From: Akkermansia sp. RCC_12PD
GTDB lineage: Bacteria > Verrucomicrobiota > Verrucomicrobiia > Verrucomicrobiales > Akkermansiaceae
Direction of reading: 5' to 3'
Assembly: GCF_036417355.1 (NCBI RefSeq)
Contig: NZ_CP143889.1
Location: forward strand, 372,001 to 436,000
Length of the DNA: 64,000 nucleotides
Shown: positions 52,518 to 60,875 of the stretch, in pieces
How positions within the stretch are numbered: position 1 is the first letter of the stretch
How the letters are laid out: the number at the start of each line of letters is the position of its first letter
Notes under the pieces: model-generated
What the model saw: only the letters and a program-made list of their open reading frames with translations
Told to the model about the DNA's origin: nothing
Database searches by the model: none
Translations under genes and position numbers: made by a program

Positions 52518-53480
52518 TCAACGGAGGAGGGCGCCCTTCCCTTTTTCCGGTTCCTCCCGGATTTCCCCCCTCATGCCAAATTTAATATCCACCGGAACGG
52601 TGACCGCCTTCTGCCGCACCCTGTAAAGCAGCCTGATCCTGAGCTTCCGGAGATCTTCCGGCGCTTCCAATTCAAGCAGACTCTTCACGTAGCAAAAGGG
52701 AGAGAAAGAAAAGCCTTCTCCCGACGCTATCCTGCTCAGGCATGTGGATTCCAGAACTCCATTCCTGTCATTCAATATCTGAAAATCGGTCAGATCAAAA
52801 TGAGACTCTATTTCCAACACAATTTCCACCCGGGCCATCTTTTTCCCCTCCTTTTCAAAAATCCCGCACTCACCGAGGGAAAGTTTTCCCACAGAACCAT
52901 CTTCACCCACGACAATGTCGCCATTTCCCGCCTCTTCCTCCGCACTGTCGTTGTGCAGAAGAATATCCATCTGCGCGCCGGACTGGAAGGCCAGTTCATA
53001 AACCGGACTTTGCTGGAACCGCGCAAGAGGCATGGTTAATTCCCCTCTCAGGCGCAGCCAGGAGATATCCGGCCCCGGAGCCTCTTTCAGAGTTCCGGCA
53101 ACGTTCGCATAAGTAACGCCTTGTTCCTGTCTTTGAAATAATTGTTCCAAATCAAACGTGACCGGAGCAAGTTTCCTGCCGGAGGAATCAATAAGTTCCA
53201 AAACCTGTTTCCCGCCATGGGCATATTTCGGAAAGCACAACGGTTCCCTGGCGCTCAGCATGAGCGATATTCCCAACTCCGGTTCCGTTTCCTTAAAATC
53301 CCCCAGATCTTCTTCACCACTGCAGTGCCACATCAGATGGGGTTCCCAGCCGACATGACCCACTCCAACTTTCACGGGATTTTCCTCCGCGGCATGTCCG
53401 CCATTCATCACGGCAGCCCATGCCATGAACACGGTACACAGAAAAATCCGGCCCTTCATCATCATGCCATGCTTCTTCAT
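52518..53480 (-). CDS. Array protein A3 (family A, exported, dyad 3)
   Basis: 320 residues, longest A. Signal peptide from MKKHGMMMKGRIFLCTVFMA to GGHAA. Marks: IDSSGRKLAPVTFDLEQL, ISWLRLRGELTMPLAR, SPVYELAFQSGAQMD, FDLTDFQILNDRNGVLES, DLRKLRIRLLYRVR and the end VPVDIKFGMRGEIREEPEKG. Its first ATG overlaps the B3 stop as ATGA. No known domain. Confidence 0.88.
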   Translation of the reverse strand: MKKHGMMMKGRIFLCTVFMAWAAVMNGGHAAEENPVKVGVGHVGWEPHLMWHCSGEEDLGDFKETEPELGISLMLSAREPLCFPKYAHGGKQVLELIDSSGRKLAPVTFDLEQLFQRQEQGVTYANVAGTLKEAPGPDISWLRLRGELTMPLARFQQSPVYELAFQSGAQMDILLHNDSAEEEAGNGDIVVGEDGSVGKLSLGECGIFEKEGKKMARVEIVLEIESHFDLTDFQILNDRNGVLESTCLSRIASGEGFSFSPFCYVKSLLELEAPEDLRKLRIRLLYRVRQKAVTVPVDIKFGMRGEIREEPEKGKGALLR

Positions 53481-54355
53481 CTCACTTTCTTCCCGGTTGA
53501 ACCTCTTTTTTCAGCTACCGTGCCGAACAGGCCGCTGCGCCCATGAACGGGAACCACGGCTTCTTTCAAGCGGACCAAATATTTGACGGCCACAATCACT
53601 TCTTCATCGTGCGTGCCGTCCAGTACCAGAAACTGGCGCCACCCATGTTTCCGTGCGGAATTTCTATCTTTTTCCCCGCCGCATTTTCCCAGAATAGCTG
53701 TCCCGTCCGTTCTTTGCACTTCAAAATCCAGGAATCCCACCGGAGCTTCGGAACTCATGCTGATAGTGACGCTGAGGGTTCCCTTTCTCAAGGGATTCGG
53801 TCTAAGGGAATCCACTTTCAGCATCACATTTACGTCTCCCCCATCCAGGGCGGCGCCCTTGAGTACCAGCGGCGCTGAAAAATCCTCGACCAGCTTCAGC
53901 ACGACATTTTCCGACACGGAAGAATCACGGGAAACGACAAAAGGCAAGTTTCCCTTTACCTCAATCCACTTCGCTTCCGCCGACGGCAGCCACGACTCCG
54001 TTGACAGAAGGATTCTTTCATTCCTGATGCGGCATCCGGAAGAGAAAAAAACGGAATAATCGCTCTTCATGCCGGAGCAGGAGGAACCCCTTGAATCCAC
54101 CACAGTCACACCGGTCCCGCCTTCCCGGAAATAGGCGATTTTCCAATCGGATTCCTCCTTGATCTTCAGGCCTATTTGAAGTTCCCGCTTCAAGGGAAAA
54201 TCCCCGGATTCGGCAGGCCTTGTCGACCATTTGTACAGCGAAGCGGAAAAAGCCGGATTTTCGGTTCCTTTCTCCCCATAGGAAGGGAAAGCAAGCAAAA
54301 AACAGCAAACGGCTGCCACCCGGGGCAGATGGAAATACTGTATCATCTCATTCAC
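53477..54355 (-). CDS. Array protein B3 (family B, exported, dyad 3)
   Basis: 292 residues with signal peptide MNEMIQYFHLPRVAAVCCFL...SYG. Marks: SLYKWSTRP, VDSRGSSCSGMKSDY, LSTESWLPSAEAKWIEVKG, APLVLKGAA, VGFLDFEVQRTDGT and RSGLFGTVAEK near the end. The stop overlaps the A3 start by four bases. A 420-base gap separates it from A2. Confidence 0.88.
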   Translation of the reverse strand: MNEMIQYFHLPRVAAVCCFLLAFPSYGEKGTENPAFSASLYKWSTRPAESGDFPLKRELQIGLKIKEESDWKIAYFREGGTGVTVVDSRGSSCSGMKSDYSVFFSSGCRIRNERILLSTESWLPSAEAKWIEVKGNLPFVVSRDSSVSENVVLKLVEDFSAPLVLKGAALDGGDVNVMLKVDSLRPNPLRKGTLSVTISMSSEAPVGFLDFEVQRTDGTAILGKCGGEKDRNSARKHGWRQFLVLDGTHDEEVIVAVKYLVRLKEAVVPVHGRSGLFGTVAEKRGSTGKKVR

Positions 54356-54775
54356 AGGTAGTTTGTTATTTCACACAAGTAACATTTTTATTTTCTGAAT
54401 CAACTTTTAAAATACACCTTTGCCGGGAAAACGTAAACATCCCGCCAAAGACGAGAATCATGCCCGGCGGCAACGGGAAAATGCTTCCACGACATTCCCG
54501 GAAAGAAGACGGATTCCGCACTTTCGCGAATTCCCGGCAGTTTCACGCTGCATACAACCGTGCCTCGAAACGGATACGGCAGACTTTCCGGAAGCCGGTT
54601 TTTCAACGATGGAACAACAAAGGCCATCCTGCAACACACATCCGGACGGAAATGGGAAACGTCAGGTCATGAAAAGACTGCGGAAGGACATAACCACCCG
54701 CGAATCCATGTCCCTATACCAATGCCCATCCCAGCAACTTCCCAAAATTGCCGTATCTTCACTCCCAAACACGCA
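54356..54775 (-). other. 420-base gap between dyads 2 and 3
   Basis: The widest spacer of the array. No credible gene or array-gene fragment is seen in any frame. The 60 bases nearest B3 are A+T-rich, as a promoter region would be (minus strand TTGATT, then AT-rich sequence), but no clear -10 can be fixed. The length suggests either extra regulation or a lost segment. Confidence 0.4.
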
Positions 54776-55702
54776 TTACCGGCGCCCCCCGCCCTTTCCT
54801 TTTTCCGGCTCCTCCGGTATCTCACCCCTCATGCCTATTTTGGCATCCACGGGAACGGCCACGGATTCCACAGGAACCCTGTACACCATTCTTATTCTCA
54901 TTTTCGAGAAGTCTTTCGGAGCCTCAAACCGGAAAGATCTTGTCCACCTTCTTGATTCTCCCGACCTTCCGGAAGAACTGCCCCTCAAGTCGGTTTTCAA
55001 AACGGCATCTTTGGCATCCAGAACCTGGAATCCTTCCAGCTCAAAAGGAGAATCCGTCTTCAGCCCGATCTCTGCCGTAACCGTTTTCTTGCCGTCCTTT
55101 TCAACGACCTCATATTCATCAAGAAAAAGCCTTCCCGTAGAGGGATCTCCTGCCACTACGATATCTTCGGGAGCGGCAGTTTTATCATCCGTCTCCCTGG
55201 GCAGCGGAACATGCATTTCCGTTCCCTTTTTTGGAACGAGTTCATAAACAGGCCCCGTCACCAGCCGAGCAACGGGAACCTTCAGCATTCCCTTCAGCCG
55301 GAGCCATGCCACATCCGGAAGAGGCAATTCCCCAACTTTCCCGAACACGCATGCATATGCTTCTCCATCATAACCCTGCTGATACAGATAGCCCAGATTG
55401 AATTCCACAGGGGACAGCTTTCTTCCGGAGGAATCCGTCATTTCCAGATATTGAATGGAATCGAAATTCCTTTGGAAAGACAAATGGGGCTTGATATCCA
55501 GCCTTATCTCAAAAACCAGTTGCAAGGGACCTTCCTCCAACTGCCCGTTCATCCATAATTCCTCGCTTGCCACCTTCACGGAGGTAAATCTGGCCTTTAC
55601 AGGTTTTTCCACTTCCTCTTCCCCCCATGCTACCGGGCAGACGGCCGCAGCTACGCCCAGAACAAGCAGCATGTTTACCACACTTTTCCTATTCATGGCC
55701 AT
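54776..55702 (-). CDS. Array protein A2 (family A, exported, dyad 2)
   Basis: 308 residues with signal peptide MAMNRKSVVNMLLVLGVAAA...WGEE. The start may be the Met at 55702 or 55696; either overlaps the B2 stop (55689) by 8-14 bases. Marks: MTDSSGRKLSPVEFNLGY, VAWLRLKGMLKVPVAR, GPVYELVPKKGTEM, FELEGFQVLDAKDAVLK, FSKMRIRMVYRVP and VPVDAKIGMRGEIPEEPEKG. One of the most typical A copies. Confidence 0.88.
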   Translation of the reverse strand: MAMNRKSVVNMLLVLGVAAAVCPVAWGEEEVEKPVKARFTSVKVASEELWMNGQLEEGPLQLVFEIRLDIKPHLSFQRNFDSIQYLEMTDSSGRKLSPVEFNLGYLYQQGYDGEAYACVFGKVGELPLPDVAWLRLKGMLKVPVARLVTGPVYELVPKKGTEMHVPLPRETDDKTAAPEDIVVAGDPSTGRLFLDEYEVVEKDGKKTVTAEIGLKTDSPFELEGFQVLDAKDAVLKTDLRGSSSGRSGESRRWTRSFRFEAPKDFSKMRIRMVYRVPVESVAVPVDAKIGMRGEIPEEPEKGKGGGRR

Positions 55703-56579
55703 TTCCCTCTTTCTTCATTTCCATCTTCTCCATCTGCCCGAACAGGCCGCTTCTGATATCAACCGAAGCCATGATCCTCTTCAAATTCACCGCATGCCTG
55801 ACAGTTACGGACAGTTCATTGCCTTCTATTCCCTCCACAGACAAATATCGATTCCATTCATACTTGTTTTCAGCCGTTCCAAATCCTCTCCCGGAGGTTC
55901 TAACCGATAACACAGTATCATCAGCCGCCTTCAATTCAAAATCCAGAAAACCTATCTTTTCAGATGAAGTCAGCTGGAGTACCAGCCAACTGCCGGAGTT
56001 TTCCTCTTTCCCGGCCTGATAATTTTCCACCTCCAGCACAGCTTCCACATCATGGCCGCCTTTCCCTCCTTCCTGTTCCATTCCGGCGTTCTTTAGCACC
56101 ACAGGAATGGAAAATCCCTTCTCCAGCTTGATTTTCACGCTTTCCGAATCAGCCGTGGCACAAGACACCACGCAAGGAATGTCGCCTTTCACTTCCGTCC
56201 ACACAGCATCCGGGGAAGGAAGCCAGGAATCCGCAGTTACGTAAACAATGCCATCTCTCCTGTCCCTTTCCGGCTTATGGGAAGCGTAATACCTGCATTC
56301 CATCCCGGAACAGGAGGATCCGGTAGAATCCTTCAGGCTCAATTCATGTTCTTTATCTTCACAATAGATTACCTTCCAGGGAGAATTTCCGGCGACCTTC
56401 ATTTCCAGCTGGAATTCCCTGCTCTCCACAGGAGGCGTCTGCCGAAAAGACGTGTTCGTGGACCATTGATAAAGGGAGACGTCAACGGACGGTTCCGGAA
56501 CGGATTCTTTTCCAGAAGAAAAACACGGTGTTGTCAGGCCGCAGGCGAAGGCGGCAAGGAATAAAAAACGGTACAACAT
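55689..56579 (-). CDS. Array protein B2 (family B, exported, dyad 2)
   Basis: 296 residues, signal peptide MLYRFLFLAAFACGLTTPCF. Marks: SLYQWSTNT, KDSTGSSCSGMECRY, VTADSWLPSPDAVWTEVKG, IPVVLKNAG, KIGFLDFELKAADDT, NLKRIMASVDIRSGLFGQME. The tail is long and charged (KMEMKKEGNGHE). It overlaps A2. Upstream gap to A1 is 111 bases. Confidence 0.88.
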   Translation of the reverse strand: MLYRFLFLAAFACGLTTPCFSSGKESVPEPSVDVSLYQWSTNTSFRQTPPVESREFQLEMKVAGNSPWKVIYCEDKEHELSLKDSTGSSCSGMECRYYASHKPERDRRDGIVYVTADSWLPSPDAVWTEVKGDIPCVVSCATADSESVKIKLEKGFSIPVVLKNAGMEQEGGKGGHDVEAVLEVENYQAGKEENSGSWLVLQLTSSEKIGFLDFELKAADDTVLSVRTSGRGFGTAENKYEWNRYLSVEGIEGNELSVTVRHAVNLKRIMASVDIRSGLFGQMEKMEMKKEGNGHE

Positions 56580-56690
56580 AACAGGGAGGGTACGAGGGAA
56601 TTTTCACCATACCAGCCCCCCTCCCGGAAACAAGGTCAAAACGCAGTTCCGGCTTCCAAAAATCCAGATCATTCCCCTCATGCGGAGTTC

Positions 56691-57608
56691 CTATCCATTC
56701 CGCCTTTCCTCCCGCTTCTCCGGTTCCTTCCGGATTTCCCCGCCCATGCCCAGCTTGACGTCCACAGGGACGGATACATGTTCCGGCTCTCCTCTGTAAC
56801 GCAACCGTATCCCAATGTTCCCCATCTCTTTGGCAACAGAAAACTCCAACGCGGTTTCCCATATTATTGAATTATCATTTCCGGATGAAGAATAACTGTC
56901 CATGCCGGCGGACAGCAATTTGCCTTTTTCGTCAAGCAACTGGAATTCATCCAGATAAAAGGGAGTATCCACGTCCAGGCAAACCGTTACGGAAAAGGTC
57001 TTTTTTCCATCCTTCCTCGTCCACGTAAAATCCTTGAAATAAAGCATCCCCATCGGCATGTCGTCGGACGCCACCACATCCTCCAACTTCCCCGTATTCC
57101 CTTTTTCATTCCCCGGCAAGGGAATAAGGACGGACGCTCCCTTCCGCAGCGGGAGTACATAAACAGGGCTATCCATGATGAGCGCCACGGGGACCCTCAG
57201 CAATCCCTTCAACCGCACCCACTCCGCCCCGGGAGAAGGAAGAGATGGAGCAAAGCCTTCAATCTCCATATAAGAGATTCCCCTGTCACGGCTTTGATCC
57301 ATCCTTCCCAAGTCAAACCTCACCGGAGACAATTCCCGGCCTGTGGAATCCACGGCCTCCATGAATTGCCGCTCCGTATTCGAAGGATTCCAGAATCCCC
57401 AGCGGTCAGGGATAAAAAGAACGGCACGGCACCTCCATTCCAATGGGCTCTTCTCTCCGTCAAACCACATGTCACGTTCCAGTCCTACTTGCGTAAATGA
57501 CACCCCCACTTCTGAGGGAACATCCTTTCCACCCTCGCTGGAGAATGCCGCTCCGGAAAACAGAAGAAAGATTCCCGCGCCGTGTCCTATGGACTGCATC
57601 ATCTTCAT
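56691..57608 (-). CDS. Array protein A1 (family A, exported, dyad 1)
   Basis: 305 residues, signal peptide MKMMQSIGHGAGIFLLFSGA...S. Marks: VDSTGRELSPVRFDLG, AEWVRLKGLLRVPVAL, SPVYVLPLRKGA, FYLDEFQLLDEKGKLLS, GNIGIRLRYRGEP and VPVDVKLGMGGEIRKEP. Starts one base after the B1 stop. No known domain. Confidence 0.88.
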   Translation of the reverse strand: MKMMQSIGHGAGIFLLFSGAAFSSEGGKDVPSEVGVSFTQVGLERDMWFDGEKSPLEWRCRAVLFIPDRWGFWNPSNTERQFMEAVDSTGRELSPVRFDLGRMDQSRDRGISYMEIEGFAPSLPSPGAEWVRLKGLLRVPVALIMDSPVYVLPLRKGASVLIPLPGNEKGNTGKLEDVVASDDMPMGMLYFKDFTWTRKDGKKTFSVTVCLDVDTPFYLDEFQLLDEKGKLLSAGMDSYSSSGNDNSIIWETALEFSVAKEMGNIGIRLRYRGEPEHVSVPVDVKLGMGGEIRKEPEKREERRNG

Positions 57609-57609
57609 A

Positions 57610-58467
57610 TCATTCGCCCTTTTGAGAATCCTGCACCAGTCCGGACATGCCGAATTTAATTTCCACAGGCATATCCACCCATTCCAGCCCGGTCATGTAA
57701 TTCACGGCAACATGAACTTTCCCTTTCTCATCCGGATTCAATAAATAAGACCAGAACCATGAATATTCCCCGGATGAGCTGCTACGGCTGAATAAATCTT
57801 CTCTCGCCGGAAAAGGAGCGCCTTCCGGCGTCGTCAGCTCCAGGCGCAGAATCCCCATATACCGGGAAGATTTCAACTTCATCTCCATCCTGAGCCCCCC
57901 TGAATCCCTGTCCCGGACAAATGACATCTCCAGGGAGCCCCGTCCATCCTTTTCGCTTCCGGCCTCCTCAAGAACGGCTCCTTTCAGAAGCAAAGGCTTC
58001 TTCTGGTCTTTCTGCCCCACGGTGAAGGAAAGGCCTTCGGACAAGGCCTCCTCCTTTCCGATAATGCACGGAATTTTCCCTTTCAGTTCCACCCATGCCG
58101 CCCCGGCCGCAGGAAGCCAGTCCCTGCATTCCATTTCCAGTACCGGATGTTCCAGGTCCTCCATGAACAGGGATTCTTCGCAACAAAGGACGCCGAAACG
58201 GCCGCCCGTGGAATCATGAACAGCCAGACGGGCATCTTTCTCATTGCAGTACACCATCCTCCACAAGGCGGGCTTCATGATTTTCAAATCCACATGAAAC
58301 GTCTTTTCCGGATTTTTGACACCGGGCTGCCACCATGTTCTGGCATAGGCTGAACACAGGGATGCGGAAAGAGTTTCCTTCTCCGGGACATCCCCGCTCC
58401 GGGAAAGGTGGACGGCCAACGGACACAAGGCGCATACAGTCAGGAACTTCACAAAACCATTTTTCAT
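57610..58467 (-). CDS. Array protein B1 (family B, exported, dyad 1, first gene of the array)
   Basis: 285 residues with signal peptide MKNGFVKFLTVCALCPLAVH. Divergent B: HDSTGGRFGVLCCEE replaces DSxGSSCSGM, but CRDWLPAAGAAWVELKGKIP, PLLLKGAV, YMGILRLELTTPEG and the end MPVEIKFGMSGLV hold the alignment. It is the promoter-proximal gene; a strong terminator 126 bases upstream separates the array from the TPR gene on the same strand. Confidence 0.87.
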   Translation of the reverse strand: MKNGFVKFLTVCALCPLAVHLSRSGDVPEKETLSASLCSAYARTWWQPGVKNPEKTFHVDLKIMKPALWRMVYCNEKDARLAVHDSTGGRFGVLCCEESLFMEDLEHPVLEMECRDWLPAAGAAWVELKGKIPCIIGKEEALSEGLSFTVGQKDQKKPLLLKGAVLEEAGSEKDGRGSLEMSFVRDRDSGGLRMEMKLKSSRYMGILRLELTTPEGAPFPAREDLFSRSSSSGEYSWFWSYLLNPDEKGKVHVAVNYMTGLEWVDMPVEIKFGMSGLVQDSQKGE

Positions 58468-58592
58468 GAATGATTAACGCTAACATTTCCCGTTCAAGGG
58501 GCAAGAGAAAAAATCAGCATTCCGGAGGCATTGAAAACTGCCGGACCTTTTTTCCGCCGTTTCCAGCGGCATCCACCCCCTGCCTCCATAAA

Positions 58593-58626
58593 AAACGGGA
58601 TACCCCGTCAAAGGGATATCCCGTTT
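58593..58626 (-). terminator. Terminator of the TPR gene
   Basis: Arms AAACGGGATA (58593-58602) and TATCCCGTTT (58617-58626), extended inward by CCC/GGG with one bulge. On the minus strand a T-run (TTTTTAT) follows. It isolates the A/B array from the upstream TPR gene, so the array needs its own promoter within 58468-58592. Confidence 0.85.
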
Positions 58627-58651
58627 CCATCTGAACTGCGGCAGGCAGCCG

Positions 58652-60034
58652 TTAACTGCCATAAGAGGATTCTACGCGCCGGGCTACATCCCGGTAACCG
58701 TATTCGGCATCGTAAATCTGCTGGAATGCCGCCAGGGATTCCTCCTTCTTGCCGAGCTTTTCATAAAGCAGGCCGATCATGTAGAGGATTTCCTTCTTGG
58801 TGTCATTCATTTCAATCAATTCCTTGTTGGCCTCTTCCAATTGGCGAAGGGCCATGTCGTGCATGTTCTTGGCGTCATAACATTTGCCGAGCAGCAGCAT
58901 AGCGCGGATGCGGATATGGGGGTTGTTGCGGGCGCGCTGGAGTTCCGGGATGGCCTCCGTATAGTTGCCGCAGTCAAAGAGGGCCTGCCCGAGTTCAAAA
59001 CGCGTCTGCGGATCCGTGGGATTGTTTTCCACGCGCTGGCGGCACAGGGCCACCTGCTGTTCGGCGGCTTCCCGGCTGAACTGGGCCAGCTGCTCCTGAA
59101 GCTCCTTGTTGTCCGGGTCCGCGGCGGCGCGCTTGCGGATTTCCTCCACCTGGGCCTTGCGCAGGCGCTCGTTCATTTCCCCGGCCTTGTTTTCCAGGGA
59201 GATGTCGTTGTTGCTGAGACTGAAGGCGTAGCTATAGAAGGAGTAGGCGTTGGCCCAGTCCTCCATCTGTTCGTAAACGTTGGCGATGTCCCGCACCACG
59301 GCCTGATCCTGCTGGTTCTGGGCATAGCGGGCGGAAAGAAGGCCCAGGCGTTCTTCCAGTTCCGCACGGGTAAGGCCTTTCTTGTCGCTCTTGTCCAGAG
59401 CATTCGTTTCGGAGGAATCCTTCATCACGTCCTTGAAACTCTTGGCCTCTTCCCACTTCTGTTGCTGCATCGTGGCGCGGGCCATGCAGTCCTTCTCGCT
59501 TTTCACCGCCACGCTGTCCGTGGGGTCCAGCTTCACGATGTCGTGGAACACTTCCGCGGCCTTGGCCGGAAGATCTCTGGAGACATAGTGGGAAGCCAGC
59601 ATATGGAGCATTTTCTTGTTGGTGGGATGCCCCTGGCGGATGGTTTCCAGCGCAAAGGCGGCCAGGTCCGGAAAGTCCACCTCCATGGCGGCTGCGTACA
59701 GCGCCTCATTCACCGGAATGCTGTAAGGATCGTTTTCCAGTTCGTCCTCCAGGGAGGAGAGCTGGGTGGCCGCATCCTTTTTGGATGAGGTGAGCTTGCT
59801 GGTGCTGATTTTCATGCCGCTGAACAGGCCGCCTTTCTTGGGCTCCGGATTCAGCTTGATTTCACAGGCGCGCAGGGCCTGCCGCCCTTCCAGAAAGCCC
59901 GGCAGCTGCTTTACCAGCGCCTTGAGAAGGCTGACAGCATAGGGAAAGTTGTTCATATCCACCGCCTGGCGGGCGCGCACCCAAAATTCGGCCTGCTGGG
60001 GGGTCAGCTGGTCTTCTGTAATCGTATCAATCAT
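58652..60034 (-). CDS. TPR-repeat protein
   Basis: 460 residues from MIDTITEDQLTPQQAEFW; the frame runs open to 60115 but the added 27 residues look non-coding. TPR-like helical pairs are clear: AEFWVRARQAVDMNNFPYAVSL-type text at the start, ASHYVSRDLPAKAAEVFHDIVKLDPTDS, TRFELGQALFDCGNYTEAIPEL, and GLLYEKLGKKEESLAAFQQIY. A Ser/Lys linker (KISTSKLTSSKKDA) interrupts. No signal peptide. A general scaffold; partner unknown. Confidence 0.83.
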   Translation of the reverse strand: MIDTITEDQLTPQQAEFWVRARQAVDMNNFPYAVSLLKALVKQLPGFLEGRQALRACEIKLNPEPKKGGLFSGMKISTSKLTSSKKDAATQLSSLEDELENDPYSIPVNEALYAAAMEVDFPDLAAFALETIRQGHPTNKKMLHMLASHYVSRDLPAKAAEVFHDIVKLDPTDSVAVKSEKDCMARATMQQQKWEEAKSFKDVMKDSSETNALDKSDKKGLTRAELEERLGLLSARYAQNQQDQAVVRDIANVYEQMEDWANAYSFYSYAFSLSNNDISLENKAGEMNERLRKAQVEEIRKRAAADPDNKELQEQLAQFSREAAEQQVALCRQRVENNPTDPQTRFELGQALFDCGNYTEAIPELQRARNNPHIRIRAMLLLGKCYDAKNMHDMALRQLEEANKELIEMNDTKKEILYMIGLLYEKLGKKEESLAAFQQIYDAEYGYRDVARRVESSYGS

Positions 60035-60171
60035 GGAACTATATGAGTGTAAATGATAAGCATCGGAAAAACTCCAAACAGGGAGTTCCCGCATGTAATA
60101 GTTTAATACTATCAATCAGGGGGGCGTATTTCAATCTTGTTTTTTGTTCCCGTTAGGAAAAAATACGCCGC

Positions 60172-60864
60172 ATGAGACTGGACGCTCTTTTATCCCGCTA
60201 CGGGTACTGTTCCAGGCGGGAAGCGCCGGGATGGATCAAACGCCACTCCGTTACGTCCGGGGGGAGCGCATGCGCCAACCCCGCGGACAAAGTTCAGGCG
60301 GAAGACGTCCTGATAGACGGAGAACCGGTGGAATTCCCGGAAGGGCTGTATGCGGCCCTCCACAAGCCAGCCGGCTACACATGCAGCCACGACGAAGAGG
60401 AAGGGGACGTGATTTACGACCTCCTGCCCTTCCAGTGGAGACACCGGAATCCCGCCGTTTCCTCCGTCGGACGGCTGGACAAGGAAACGTCCGGATTGCT
60501 CCTGATCACGGACGACGGCAAGTTCATCCACCGCATGACTTCCCCCAGGCACCACGTTGCCAAAGTGTATGAGGCTGCCACGGAACAGGACATCCCGGCG
60601 GAGGCCGTGGAACTGTTCGCCGCCGGCACGCTGACGCTGGAGGGAGAAAGGCACACCTGCGCCCCCGCCCGCCTGGAAATCCTGGAACCGCGCCGCGCAC
60701 TGCTGACGCTGACGGAAGGAAAGTACCACCAGGTGCGCCGCATGCTGGCCGCCGTGGGCGCTCCCGTGGCCTCCCTGCGCCGCGTTTCCATCGGCAGGCT
60801 GAAGCTTGAAGACCTGAACCTGGAACCCGGAGACTGGACGCCCATCCGCCCGGACATGATCTAA
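60172..60864 (+). CDS. rsuA: Pseudouridine synthase, RsuA family
   Basis: 230 residues. An S4 RNA-binding domain (MRLDALLSRYGYCSRREAPGWIKR) then the catalytic domain with the Asp in SVGRLDKETSGLLLITDDG and the late motif LTEGKYHQVRRMLAAVG. RsuA makes pseudouridine 516 in 16S rRNA; RluB/E/F relatives share the architecture, so the exact target is less certain. Followed 11 bases later by an RluA-family gene. Confidence 0.88.
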   Translation: MRLDALLSRYGYCSRREAPGWIKRHSVTSGGSACANPADKVQAEDVLIDGEPVEFPEGLYAALHKPAGYTCSHDEEEGDVIYDLLPFQWRHRNPAVSSVGRLDKETSGLLLITDDGKFIHRMTSPRHHVAKVYEAATEQDIPAEAVELFAAGTLTLEGERHTCAPARLEILEPRRALLTLTEGKYHQVRRMLAAVGAPVASLRRVSIGRLKLEDLNLEPGDWTPIRPDMI

Positions 60865-60875
60865 TCCCTCCTTCC

